Positions 23,121-34,641 are shown, numbered from the stretch's first letter. The stretch: 64,000 nucleotides of DNA from Rhizophagus irregularis (GCF_026210795.1 NC_089460.1:1674001-1738000), one strand, 5' to 3'. The notes: generated from the sequence alone by a model not told the origin. Program-made: numbers and translations.

Positions 23121-23571
23121 AGGTATGTCGGCAATTGTCTACAAATAAAGTTTTAAAGTTTATTGTTAAACAAATACTATAATATTGGACGCGTTTTTTT
23201 AAAATAAAAAAGAAAATTACAATAAAATTTATATTATTTCTTACTCGTAATTTTTGATCGGTTCCTTTTTTTTTTGATCGGTTTAACTTACTTTATTACG
23301 TATTAAAATATTTTTTATTCGGGGAGTTGTTAAATTTAGAGGAGACATTTGGGAATCGTCTGTACTTCTAAGCCACTAAAAACATATGATTTAAGTAACA
23401 CATAACAAAAATGTGGTCCTGCGATCAGGCCCAATTTTTTTGATCAGCCGATATGCATATCGGAATTTTATTTTTTTACAAATTTTTCAAAAGGGTGCTT
23501 ATATTTGGGTAAAATATAAATTAGGGGTGCTTATATTTGGGGGGTGCTTATATTCAGGACTTTACGGTATA

Positions 23572-24830
23572 TACAAAAAAATACATGACAATAATAAAGC
23601 AAATAAAAGAATAAAGCTATAAAATAAAAAATGAAATTCACTTTACAGAAACTTCAAGTTTTCAAACAATATCATTTTGATATTATTTTGATATCAATTC
23701 AATATTGATTTAATATTGATATGATATTGAAACAAAATATTATCATTTCAATATCAAAATAATATCAAAATTAAAGATGTGATATGTAATTATTTTTAGA
23801 AGGTTGTAAAGTTACAACTATTACAACATACATACAACACTTTTGTTGTAATTACAACACAATATTATAATTATTATATAGTATTATAATTACTACTAGT
23901 ATTGTAATTATTATATAGTATTGTAATTATTTTCAATTATACAAATATATATTATAATATATTAATCATTTCATTTTATTATGATATTTGTTCTATAAAA
24001 ACTTAATTTTTATTTTTCAAAAAGAAAATTTTTAAATAATCATAAGTATTGTAATATTACAACATTTTAACTTTAAAAGTAGTAATAGGTTGCAACTCTT
24101 ATTATTACAACACAAGGTAGTAATTATCAATTACATACTACATCTTTAATCAAAATAGTATCAAAATGATACTAAAATAATAATTGAAATGACATCAAAA
24201 CAATATATTTAAGTTTAACTTAAAGATGTCATTTCAATATCATTTTAATTATTTTTTTAATATTATTTTGATATTAACTGAATTTAATATTGATTCAATA
24301 TTAATATGATATCAAAATGATAATACTTTATTTTAATATCACATTTTAAATCAATATCAAAATAATATCAAATAATACCATTAAGATAAACTTAACAATA
24401 TCAATTCTATATTGATTAAAAATATTAAGTTTTTGTAAAGCATGTAAAAAGTTAAAGAATGAAATGATGATGAAACTTACTATATCATATTAAAATTTAT
24501 ATTTTTTAATAAATCATATTATATATTATTTATATTTTAAATTTTATTTTAATTGGATTTAAATTGGTTGAAATACAAATAATCAATAATTTAAATAATA
24601 TATAGTCAGTTACTCTTGGAAGATACTTAGTTATATTCAATTTTTACTAAAAGTTATATGAATAAAAAAGCAGTTAAAATTTTATTTGTATAAAAAAATT
24701 ATAAATTTTTAAGCTTAATATTGGCTAATTTTTGCAAAAACCATAAATTTTAAATTTACTATAAAATTTATTAAATGCCTTTTATTTTTTTAAGTAAACT
24801 GATTTCTTATAAAAAATTACATATATTTAT
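23572..24830. other. Low-complexity AT-rich region with ATATTGATATC-type repeats
   Basis: From 23660 to 24440 the sequence is built of diverged GATATTATTTTGATATCAA-type and TATTACAAC-type units on both strands. It includes GTTGTAATTACAACA palindromes around 23840-23860. No coding sequence is present and no clear element boundary was found. Confidence 0.4.
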
Positions 24831-25658
24831 AGCATAGCGGACATGCTTTTATCACCTTGCCGATCATTTGTCAATCATATATATATATCATATCACTTCT
24901 ACTTTGAAGCATCGGGTAAAGCCATAAATGCTCGGGCAAATTATACTAATTGTTTTTTTTTGTCAGTTTAATTTATGAAAAATATACTATAAAAGTATTA
25001 TGGCAAAAAAAAAATGTATTGCCAAAGTTAGCCTTGAACCAAAATTTCCAATAATTTGATAATTGCCGATCATTTGCCGATCATCTGCTAATCTGATTTT
25101 GAAGCTTCGGGCGAAGTCACAGATTTACGGGCGAAACTTGAAATTTTTAAAATATATTATTTAGGTATTCAAGAATCAATGGTTAAAATAAACCAGCAGA
25201 ATTTTAGATAAACCAAAAGTTATCATTAAAAGAATGTTTATGAATATTATTAAAATATATATTAGGAATATTAGGAAAAAATTTTGGCAAAATTTTATGA
25301 ACTGTTTAAAGAATTATTTTTTGTTTTATTTATTTAAACAACAAATTTGATCATTAAAAATTGTATTGTTCATTTTTTTATAAATAGTCTTTAAAATTTT
25401 GTGAAGAAATACTCATTTTATTAGAATTTAAAAAGTTAGTACTAGTAAAAGTTGCCCAATAATGATGCAATCTTGATAAAATTTAATATGCAGTAAATCT
25501 AAATGAATATTAAGCTGTCTGTAGAATTTGAGTATATATTATTATGTAGAATTTTCAACCAAAGCCAATCAATTTAATTATAGTGAAGAGATAAAATTGA
25601 ATAAATGATCGACAAATGATCATCAAAATTGTGATAAAATAGGGATGTCCGCTATGCT
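24831..25658. mobile_element. Non-autonomous AGCATAGCGGACAT element (9-bp TSD)
   Basis: The terminal inverted repeats are AGCATAGCGGACATGC at the left and ATGTCCGCTATGCT at the right. They are flanked by a perfect 9-bp target duplication TATATTTAT (24822-24830 and 25659-25667). Subterminal repeats of the type GCCGATCATTTG occur at both ends. The ends match the 4.55-kb element 45296-49843, which carries the probable transposase. The 828-bp copy has no coding capacity. A 9-bp duplication fits the Mutator-like range but also other families. Confidence 0.85.
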
Positions 25659-26480
25659 TATATTTATACATTTAAAAATAATATTTATATTTTACTAACA
25701 AGTTGCCTCTAAAGGTTGAAATTAAATTAGCTTTAATATAATATTAAAAAAAATATTTAAATAAGTAAAATAAGATTCTAAACAATAAAAATATATTAAA
25801 AATTATAATAAATAAGTAAATTGCATATATAACTTTATAAAAAGGTTTTTACATTATTTTTTACTGTAATTTTATTTTTAAAATTATTTAATATTAATAT
25901 CAAACAAAAGAACAAAGTATTATATTAGCTTTAAAAGTAATGTTATAAATGTGTAATTTACAAAACTTTTTAAATAACTTTGCTTAACTCCAAAACTTAA
26001 AAAAAAAAATAATAATTTTCAGAATAATCAATATATCTATATAAACTGAAATGAAATATGAAATACTAATATACTACAAAAAGAATTAAAAATCTAAGGA
26101 TTAATAGATAAATAAGTTATGTCATACTAAGTGTTACTCATAATTATAATTTTTAAAAATTGCGAGTAATTAGCTGAGTTTATAAATGATCAGAAATTTT
26201 CATTTAGTTATTTTCCAGTTTCATATAGATAGCTGGTAAATTACTAATTTTAGTTTAAAATAGTTAAAATAGTTAATATTTAATGAGTGACATGTTCCAG
26301 AGGATTACCTTATTATTTTTAACTGTCCATGAAATAAATAATACTAATAAAGTGATTAGCCAATCAAAAGTTGACTGGAATCAAATAAGACTGGTAGATC
26401 AGAACAGAAAATGTCTATATGATACCGTCATTAAACTTTTACCATACTGTATTACTACTGACTGTTACTACTGAATACTA
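25659..26480. other. AT-rich intergenic DNA upstream of the nuclease-like gene
   Basis: No gene is supported. A short open frame at 26283-26474 has no recognisable content and probably lies in the 5' leader or promoter of the gene at 26481. Confidence 0.35.
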
Positions 26481-27814
26481 ATGCCTCCAAAAAAGACCAA
26501 AAAAACTGCCAAAAGCGATTTACAAAAAACCTCACAGAAACGAAAATACGTTAAAGATGAAAGTGAGGAAAGTTTACCTGCACCTAAATTGAGTCCTGCT
26601 GCATCTAATTTGAGGCATTTGTCTCACATTTTCAGTCAAAGTTCAAATTTTACAGAAGCCTTCCATAATCTTGAGGCTCTTAAGCTAGTTAAATCTAAAA
26701 CCAACCATTTTGACCTTCCTAGTTCAGCATCTAAATTCTATCCAGATAATTTAAAGTTGCTAAAAATAACTTTTGTAGGGGCTTTAGCTGAAAAGGATGT
26801 TATACCTGAAGTTCCAGTTACTCAAATTCAAGGTATAAACTACATTATCACAGCAATCCCCTCAGCAATCCCCTCAGTGAACATAATAATATAATAATTT
26901 AAATATTTTCTAGCCATATTTCAAAAATTAGACAAATATCTTCTCCCTACTATTGATTCTGAAACACTTGGAAATCATAAATTCGATGTTACAACTCATA
27001 CTGACATTACAAGTGAAAAAGTTCAAACATTTGTTACGAAATTGCATGATGTCGTAATAAATGGTGCTCAGCAGATAGGCATGGACGAAACCTTTACTGA
27101 TACACTTATAGACGATCTACTTCGTATCGTCAAGCTGAATAACTTTCCTTTAATGATCAGGTAAATAACTTTTGTTTGTAATAAATAGATAAATATAATG
27201 ATCGCTCTTATCGTGCATTCTTAAAATCCAGAAACCACCTGATAAGCAAAATATATATTAAAGGTAGTGGTATTGTGATATCAGACCCTAAATTTGTAAT
27301 ACAAAAGAAGGGAAAACTTTCTCTTCTTGTGGTAGAGGTCTGTGCGTTGACTGTTTGACAAGTTTTTGTTTTGTCCACTCAAGTAACTTTTTTTTTGCAG
27401 GATAAGCATCTGAAAAATATCACGTCAGCCACTGATTATGGAGAATCACAGATCGCTGCAGAAATGCTTGCTTGTGGTAGTGAGAATTTACGTTATCTTG
27501 GCAAAGATACACATACAGACCAGATAATATTGGCAATGCGTGTAATCTCTACATACGTAACTTTCTATAAAACTGTGATTAAAGCAGAATATTGGAAGGA
27601 ACTTGATAGCGGGCTACCAAAAAAAGAAGAAGTAGAAATTCAAAGATGGCCTGCTAAGAATGGCTTAAGGGCTGGTTTCGATTTTGCTGAGCCAACTGAT
27701 AGACAAACTGTATTTGAAATATTGGCCAAAATTCGGGAATCACTTTTAGTAGAATCTAATGATGAAGTTCAGACTGAAGCTGTTACAGCAGGTGTAAGTG
27801 GTTCAAACAAATAG
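26481..27814 (+). CDS. PD-(D/E)XK nuclease-like protein
   Basis: A 372-aa protein in four exons: 26481-26832, 26914-27160, 27232-27337 and 27401-27814. Phases join without a gap. The third intron has a GTCTGT donor. The N-terminus is very basic (MPPKKTKKTAKSD...), suggesting nuclear targeting, followed by a Ser/Pro-rich linker. The C-terminal half carries an apparent PD-(D/E)XK active site: Asp218 in VISDPKFV, then Glu235 and Lys237 in LLVVEDKH. Exons 3 and 4 join exactly between Glu235 and Asp236. The helix GESQIAAEML follows (Gln252). This matches the restriction-endonuclease fold layout alpha-D-(E-x-K)-Q. Such domains occur in Crinkler-like and transposon-derived multigene families of fungi. 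Nothing adjacent indicates a partner. The function is inferred from motif only. All lesions expected of a pseudogene are absent. Confidence 0.72.
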
Positions 27815-28688
27815 TGAATTGTTTGCATATACAGTATGTTAATAATAATCTGAACATCTAATCAAAAATATCATTTTTTAATCTTTAGTCATGTAATCCT
27901 TAAATAATATACTGCATATATTAACAATATTAGAAATGTGAATTATATTGTTCCTGCTAATTTTTCATGACAAGATTTGAAGATAGATATGATTTTAAGT
28001 AACAAATCACTTTTAGTAAAAAAATTAGAATAAAGACAAAAACTTATTATCATGGTAAATTTATATAAATTTTATATTTATTATTAGGAGCCATGAAAAA
28101 TATGAAATGTACATTACCGGTGATTACCTGAATCAGTTATTTCTAAATGCAAAGCGTATATTACAAATATGCCTAGAAATATTGTATATGATATTGGTCA
28201 TTTTGATTTTGATGAACTGATATTTTTTGTTAATGGCTAAATAATTGATATTTTTTTATCAGCTAAATATCAAATATATTTGCAATCATATAGACTATAA
28301 ACTAGAAAACGGGAACCCGTTGTAAGTCCAGAGCAAAAAACAAATTTGCGATTTCATTGGGCGACGATCACGTGGCAGACAGAGAAATTCACGTGATCAA
28401 TTTTGTATTCGCTCTGGACAATTAATCCTTTTAATAAGTTTTACAGTTTAAATATATTTTCATAATACTCTTACATTAATAATAGTATGATTTTGCATAA
28501 CTCAATAACCTAGTTATTGGTTGGTGGATAAAATATTGTGTCACCCCTTCAGGATGACGATTATTTTAAGATCCTGAATAGCTTTAAAACAAGTCATAAG
28601 ATTTAGTACATATTTTTAATAGTAAAGTGAATAATAATACAAGTTAATATACAAAATATAAATTAAGTCTTATTTTACTACTATTTCA
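27815..28688. other. Intergenic region between convergent genes
   Basis: The 3' flanks of the nuclease-like gene (+) and the WD40 gene (-) lie here. Apart from the small inverted-repeat element at 28326-28419 no feature is supported. Confidence 0.4.
28326..28419. mobile_element. Short MITE, GTCCAGAGC terminal repeats
   Basis: GTCCAGAGC at 28326 and GCTCTGGAC ending at 28419 are perfect inverted repeats. The interior holds a second inverted pair, TCACGTGG and TTCACGTGA. The block just outside (CGGGAACCCGTTGTAAG) is shared with the copy at 9217-9427, so the true element may start slightly further left. Confidence 0.6.
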
Positions 28689-31531
28689 TTATTTTGAGTA
28701 ATTTTCTTCAAATTTATTGCCATCATTATCTATATCATCACTCATAACACTTGAAGCAACAGAATGCATACTTGCATCACTTTTTCTTCTTCCACTATTC
28801 CATACTGAACTCTTATTTTGTTTTGGTTTGGAAAAAAAATTTCCCAAACTATTTCCAATATTAGAATTCCAAGACCTACAAAATTGCAAATTTTTAAAGA
28901 AATTGTTGAATTATATATATCATTACTACAATAGTATTTACCTTGTACTTCTAACAGAATGAGAATCATTATCACGAGAATAATAATAAGCACAATCTTG
29001 CCTAAATATTCTAATTATTCCAGAATAATCAGCACAAACAATAATATTACCATCAGGATAAGTTTGAGTAGGAACATTATTATTATTAGCATTATTGTTT
29101 GTTTCATTATATGTATTTGTAAAAATTGGATCGCCACATAATGCAATCAATTGTTTTGTTCTTGTTGGTGCGAATATTGCTACCGTTACAATTGCGGAAT
29201 GAGCTATAATCATAAAATTATTTAATTAAATTTACAATAGAAATTCTTAAATAAATGACTTCAAATATTTACCTTCAAAACTTTCATAACCAATTTTATC
29301 CTTTTTAAGCCAATTATTTCCACCACTATTTCCGTATTGAGCATTTAATTGTGATTGATTTGCGTTTAATATATATACGTGCCTATCTTCTGATCCACTT
29401 ATAATGTATCTTCCATCATCACTATTGATAGTTAGTTTATTAATACCAAAGTAAAATCTATTTATAATCGGCTATTGATTCATACCTGAATGTAGCGCGA
29501 ATTTGGCTACATGTATTTTCATAACCTTTATATTTACATTCCAATGATTTATCTCTCATATTGTACAATCGAATTCTTGAGTCATTAGAACTGATCAACA
29601 GCTATAAAAATTATATATAAATAAAATTTTTTATTCTTTTAATATAAAAACTAATTTACTCACTTTATCTTGACCCGGTTTGGTTCCTGGCATAGCTTCG
29701 ATTCCGGTAATTTTCTTCCCTTGAGAATTTTTCCCACGAGAACTTTTTACATGAATTTGTGTATTATATTTTAATCCATCAGTTTCATAAAATAAACATA
29801 ATCCCGAAAAACTTCCTGCTACACTCATTTTACCATCAAGTGTAAATCCTACTGCTGTTATTAGTTGTTGGTTTGGAACTTCATTCCAATGTGCTACTCT
29901 TTTCTCTGGAATATTCCAAAGTCTTAATTTACAATCCAATGATCCTGATAAAAAAAACCTATCGTCCTGAAGGAAAACGTAATATTTATTAGATATTGTA
30001 TTTTAAAAAATAAAAACTAAAATATGGTAAATTACTTTTGGGTGAAATGCAATTGCCGTTACGAAATCCGTATGTTGAAAACAACATAAACATTCTTTTC
30101 GTGTAATATGCCATAGTCTGTACAAAATAAAATAAAATAAAGTAAAGTAAAATAAATACAATTAAAATTGAGGAGCTAAAAACTTCTTAAAGATTTACCT
30201 CACAGTTTTATCCATTGATGAGGAAAGTAAGAAATCATTTTTACTCCAACTTAAATCCAAAACATCAGCAGTATGACCAAGATATTCATATAATGGTTTG
30301 TCTCTGAATACTGGAGCTCCCAGTTTAGATCCTTTTGATCCTTCATAAACACTTGTTCCATTTCCCTCCAGAAAATGTTCCCGTTCTTCGTCACTCGATA
30401 TAACAGCCCAAACTCTAACAACTGTATCTTGTCCCCCTGTTGCTAAGAATTTTCCATCTTTACTAAATTTCATTGTCCAAATTGCTCCTGATGTTTCATT
30501 TTGTGTTGCAAGACATAGTTCTTGTGCAAGAAATAATTTATCAAATTCTTTGAAATGTTTATGCCGTGTTTTAACCTAAAAAATCGCACTGTAAAATTAA
30601 TTATTCTTTTTTAAACAAATTTCTAAATAAAGTACCTTTATATAACGTGGTTGTGCTCGACCAAAATCACTACCAGGTGTTTCGGTGCCAAATACAGGTG
30701 CATTATTTCCTGTCACGCCTTCTTCTTCTTCTTCTATTATATCATCTTCATCTTTTCCGGCATTCGATGACGTTCGCTTCTTTATACGATTAAGAAATTT
30801 TGATCGCCTTTTATTACCAAGTTTTTTTTTTTTAATTAATAAAATTAATAATTGAATTATTTGAATTACAAAACTTTTTAAATAGTCTTAACCTACTTGT
30901 TATAAGATCTCACGTCCTGATATTTCCCACTTTTTCCACCTTCATCATCACTATCATCTTTTCTTTTATGTTCATATTGATATTCATTAAGTGACCCCGA
31001 TCTTTTCAAAATATGAAAAGAAAGTGGATCAATATTCCCATTATTTGACTTTTTAATTTCTTCTTCTAAATATGATGCAGGTATATTTTTTCCTGTATCC
31101 AAATCTTTAACATAAACTGTTACATCTATTGGTTCATTGTTATCAGAACTATTATTTGTTATAGAATCCTTATTATCATTTTGCGGGATATCAGTGTTTA
31201 CTGATGATGCATCGTCACTTTCGATAAGTTGTTTATCATTATATTCATCATCGCCGTCACCATTTGACATGTCTGTAATTGAAATTTCTGGAACAGCTGA
31301 AAACTCATCTTTTGGAATATCCCGGGAATTATTTTGTGACGTCAATTCTTTATTATCTGACGATGATGAGAACATTGACACAATTCCACCAGCATTTCTT
31401 GCTAGAGAAGATAATATTGCAGTAGAATATCGATATGACGTTGGTTTTCCTTCAACATCCTCTACAAATGTATCTGATGCATCTACAAATGCATCAGCGT
31501 CACTTTCATTATCGGAACGATCGGATGCCAT
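28689..31531 (-). CDS. WD40-repeat protein, WDR44/Dgr2-like
   Basis: A 760-aa protein in nine exons on the minus strand: 31531-30897, 30807-30636, 30575-30199, 30117-30036, 29966-29664, 29601-29486, 29421-29273, 29203-28942 and 28875-28689. Phases are consistent. The first approximately 270 residues are acidic and Ser/Asn-rich and probably disordered, ending in a basic block (KRSKFLNRIKKR). From about residue 300 WD40 blades follow: MKFSKDGKFLATGGQDTVVR, the LGHTADVLDLSWSKNDFLLS blade, AIAFHPK-DDRFFLSGSLD, and ATF-SDDGRYIISGSEDRHV. The blade joined across exons 6 and 7 confirms the 70-nt intron there. The C-terminus is Ser-rich. The layout, a long acidic N-terminus followed by a propeller with an RHKHFKEF approach, is that of WDR44, a Rab11 effector in animals, and yeast Dgr2. 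It probably acts in membrane trafficking or signalling scaffolds. Rab binding is not visible in the sequence. Confidence 0.82.
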
Positions 31532-31953
31532 GACAAAGGATTTGAAGTTGTTGAATGACTTTTAATAAATATTCGTTAAAATAAATATGCTTAATTGTAT
31601 TTTGTTACATTTATATACTAGTGTCAAAAACGTCACACGTTCAGTAAAATAGAATACAAATTTTAAAGGAAAAGTAAAAAAAAAGGTTTGTACTAAAAAA
31701 AAATTTACTAATAAAGTTGATATCATAGTAATGACGCTATTTCTTATTTTGATTTATTTTCACAGGCAGCCAATAAAAAATTTTATGGTAGATAATCTTA
31801 CATGGGTAAATAAGTTTTGCAAACTTCTATATTAGGAAATATACAATATGAAACTCGGGGAATTTAATAACTTGCCCTTTATTAAATTACTTATCATTTA
31901 TGATAAGCAGAATTGTCTAATTTTCAAAATAAATAATTAATAAAAAATATAAA

Positions 31954-33699
31954 TTATACATAATATACATATATCACAAAAAAAAAAAAAAATTCATTTA
32001 CATCATTACAATATGGACAATCTCCCCTTAGTCTATTAAAGGTTTGTGTTGTTGAAGGAATAGCGCGAAGCCACTTTGATGATAAAGAAAATTATACAAT
32101 ATATTAGTGCATGTTTATTTTACTTTAAAAATTAAAATACTCACTTCATATAAGCAAACTTGATGAAATGGTTGACCGCATTTAGCATTGCTACAAGTTT
32201 GATCTGGGATTACATCATCCAAGCGATAAGCGTAACAAATTCCACACGCGACGTTAAAATCTGAACTTTCTTCAGGAGAAGGAAAATTAATTTCTAATAT
32301 TTTCTCAAGATTTTGACGTATAGAAAGTAAAAGATCCCAGTTGTTAAAATTCTTCGCAATATTAGTTCTAAGCGGTGTAATAAAACTTTCTGCGCCGAAT
32401 AAAGTATAATCACATAACTTTTTTGGATTAAATTCATCCAACTTAATAAATAAAGAACAATGATTTCCTAACGCTATTCTTCGTGACATATCGCTACGTT
32501 TTGGTTTATCGGGTTCTAGTACCCATGTATTTGCATCAATGTCATCAAGCATTGACCAAACTTCCTGAAATTTTTCAACCTCCTAATTTAAAACGAATGA
32601 GGTTAAATATTTTGCGGGTGTAAAAATTTAAGTATTATTAGGCCAAATAAATAAGATAGTTAGTTTCTCATCAGGAAAAAATATCGAAAATTGACTTGCA
32701 GTTCGGGAAAATTAATTTTTAAAAGATAAGATTTAACCGATTTCTAAAAGATGAGGACAAAATCTGCATCATATGAAAATTTCATGACAAATACGACCTG
32801 ATCTATGATGAGAAACTAGTTATTTTATTTATCTGAGATTTAGCTTACCTTTGAATAAAAAGAGATTATATCATTGAAGTTTATTGTTGGATTTGACATT
32901 TTAGATGCAGAAGATGGAAGATCTATCTGTACGGTAAGTGGTGTTTGTGGATAAGAAAACGACAAGGAAATGTAAATTTTATGTTTTCGACCTGATGAAT
33001 CGCTATATAAAAGGGAACGTTTGATTACGATAAATACATAAAAAAAAAAGAACTTTATAAACTTAGAATAAAAATTCCTATACTTCAAGATTAAAGTTAG
33101 GGATTTAAGCGAAGGATCAATAGATTCTAATTTATCCCATCCAACAGTATCTAATTCTGACAAGAGTTTTGAATAATAACTCTCATCTGGCATAGGTTCA
33201 CGCTTTTCTTTTGTTATAATACGTTCCTAATGGATTAAATAATATTTTAAATTATAGTCATATTTGTTTAAAACAATTATAATTACTCAACAAGTAAATC
33301 TTTAAGATCCACGAAGAACTCAGTCAAACTAGAACATTGTTCAAGGCGCTACTGATGTAAAAAGACTATTTTAATGTTATTAAAAAAATTTACCAATAAA
33401 ACGTAAAAACACTTCTTTTTTCACCTGTTTTAAAGCTTTTTCATGGCCAAAAAGTAATCTCTTAAGTTCTGGACTACCATGTAATTTTGCATTTTTTAAT
33501 GTTTTAACATTTTCCAATTGTATTTCGAAGGGAAGTTCTTGTCCCTAGAAATTGGATTTCGTTAAAACGTAAACAAACAAAATATTTTGTTTTATATACG
33601 GAAATTTTAAAGCATGATTACTTTGATGGTAATGAAACCTCTATAAGACAGCCCATCAACGTCTGCAAGAGCAAGAAGAGGAAAAATTTGTGTTTCCAT
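31954..33699 (-). CDS. FANCL: FANCL, Fanconi anaemia E3 ubiquitin ligase
   Basis: A 369-aa protein in seven exons on the minus strand: 33699-33622, 33544-33425, 33348-33292, 33226-33084, 33002-32849, 32582-32145 and 32073-31954. The exon 3 donor (GTTGAG) is non-typical and uncertain. FANCL is the catalytic subunit of the FA core complex that monoubiquitinates FANCD2/FANCI during interstrand crosslink repair. The order fits: an N-terminal ELF-like part, a central double-RWD (URD) region (SLSFSYPQTPLTVQIDLP) and a C-terminal RING. The RING ligands are Cys297, 300, 314, 319, His324, Cys327, 349 and 352, with the family wording IPDQ and GQPFH. Length agrees with animal FANCL (about 375 aa). The stop lies just beyond a 15-T run after the last cysteine pair. 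The extra tail EFFFFF... may be a homopolymer artefact or real. Confidence 0.9.
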
Positions 33700-34171
33700 A
33701 GTGTAAGATATCAGTTGAAAAATAATCTTGAGAAACTGTACATCATTTTGTTATCACCAAATCACAGCAAAATCGATTTGGATTGGGTTAGATCAAGTCG
33801 ATCATTATTTAGTTAATCCAAAAATCCGCTGTTAACTATGTAAATCAAAACTATTGGCTGATGAAATTATCAACAACCGAACAACAAAAATATGGCTTTT
33901 TTTAATATATCTAGTGTCTAGTAAAGTTTTCCCTAAAAAAGTTTATGGTATTGCTTATTTGCCATTTTTAAAAAAGCAAAATATTTTATTATATGAAAAT
34001 AAGGTGACCAATGTGATTAAAGTACTCAATTTTGATTTTGATCATATGATAAGATAAAGAGATTGATGAATTAGTAAAGTACTTGCAAAAAAAACATGGT
34101 TTTTATTATAGTAAAACTTGTTAACTTCAATCCAGAGTTGACAGTCTAGTATATGAAAATATAGGTTAAAA

Positions 34172-34641
34172 CTAGGGATGTTAGTTTGCTTAACGGTTCA
34201 GTTTGAGTTCAGCTCAATACAACTTTGAGTCTAAAGCAAATTTAAACAAGCTAAAGCAATTTTAAAAAAACAAGTTGATCAATTGAGCTTAATTATGAAT
34301 TAAGCACAGCTGTTAGACTAGATTTTCTTAAATAGCTTAAATGATTTATTAAATTCTGATATTGATTTATTTTCTTATTTATTTTCTGAATAATTTTTAC
34401 TTCATACTATGTTTTTAGGCAAAGGCTTACTTTGATGATAATCTGTTATTGTATATTTTGTAACTGAAAACATTTATTTGCTCACTAAATACACTTCAGT
34501 TGTTACCCATAATCTAAGCTCATACTAATAAAATGCTAAACAAGCTTGAAGCACATTTTGAAGCACATATTAAAAAGTTTGAAAAAGCTTGTGCTCAAAC
34601 TCTGTTTAATGTGCTTTGTTGAAGCAATTTAACATCCCTAG
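34172..34641. mobile_element. MITE with CTAGGGATGTTA ends
   Basis: The ends CTAGGGATGTTA (34172) and TAACATCCCTAG (to 34641) are perfect inverted repeats, flanked on both sides by TTAAAA (34166-34171 and 34642-34647). The interior has inverted-looking AAGCTTGAAGCACATT and AGCTCAATACAA blocks but no coding frame. The superfamily cannot be assigned. Confidence 0.7.

Larger units (their letters stand above)
19814..23455. mobile_element. RAG1-like two-gene transposon nested in pogo
   Basis: The ends are imperfect inverted repeats: CATATCAGCCGATCAAAAA at 19814 and the complement of CATATCGGCTGATCAAAAA ending at 23455. They enclose a rightward DDE transposase pseudogene (20060-22304) and a leftward zinc-finger gene (22426-23120) in tail-to-tail order. 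The insertion sits between the pogo stop codon and its right terminal repeat, which explains the oversized pogo element. A clean target duplication could not be fixed because the right junction lies in the palindrome CCGATATGCATATCGG. The exact boundaries are therefore uncertain by a few bases. Confidence 0.6.
18058..23569 (+). mobile_element. pogo/Tigger-like DNA transposon carrying a nested insertion
   Basis: The terminal inverted repeats read TACCGTAAAGTCCCAAATAT at the left and its near complement (ATTCAGGACTTTACGGTA) at the right. They are flanked by TA on both sides, the target of Tc1/mariner/pogo elements. Subterminal GGGTGCTTATATT repeats occur at both ends, once at 18100 and three times at 23490-23560, and are probable transposase-binding sites. 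The transposase lies 310 bp from the left end. Excluding the nested element 19814-23455, the pogo element is about 1.87 kb, a normal size for the family. Confidence 0.85.

Noticed and set aside
23660-24440. A CRISPR-like or regulated repeat array
   Set aside because: The ATATTGATATC units are irregular low-complexity sequence without constant repeats and unique spacers.
29458-29486. A 28-nt intron in the WD40 gene
   Set aside because: Too short for this genome. Using the next AG (after CTATCAATAG) gives a normal 70-nt intron and restores a perfect WD blade.
33854-34057. A 67-codon + strand frame after FANCL
   Set aside because: No recognisable content, no conserved context, and AT-rich composition like the surrounding non-coding DNA.
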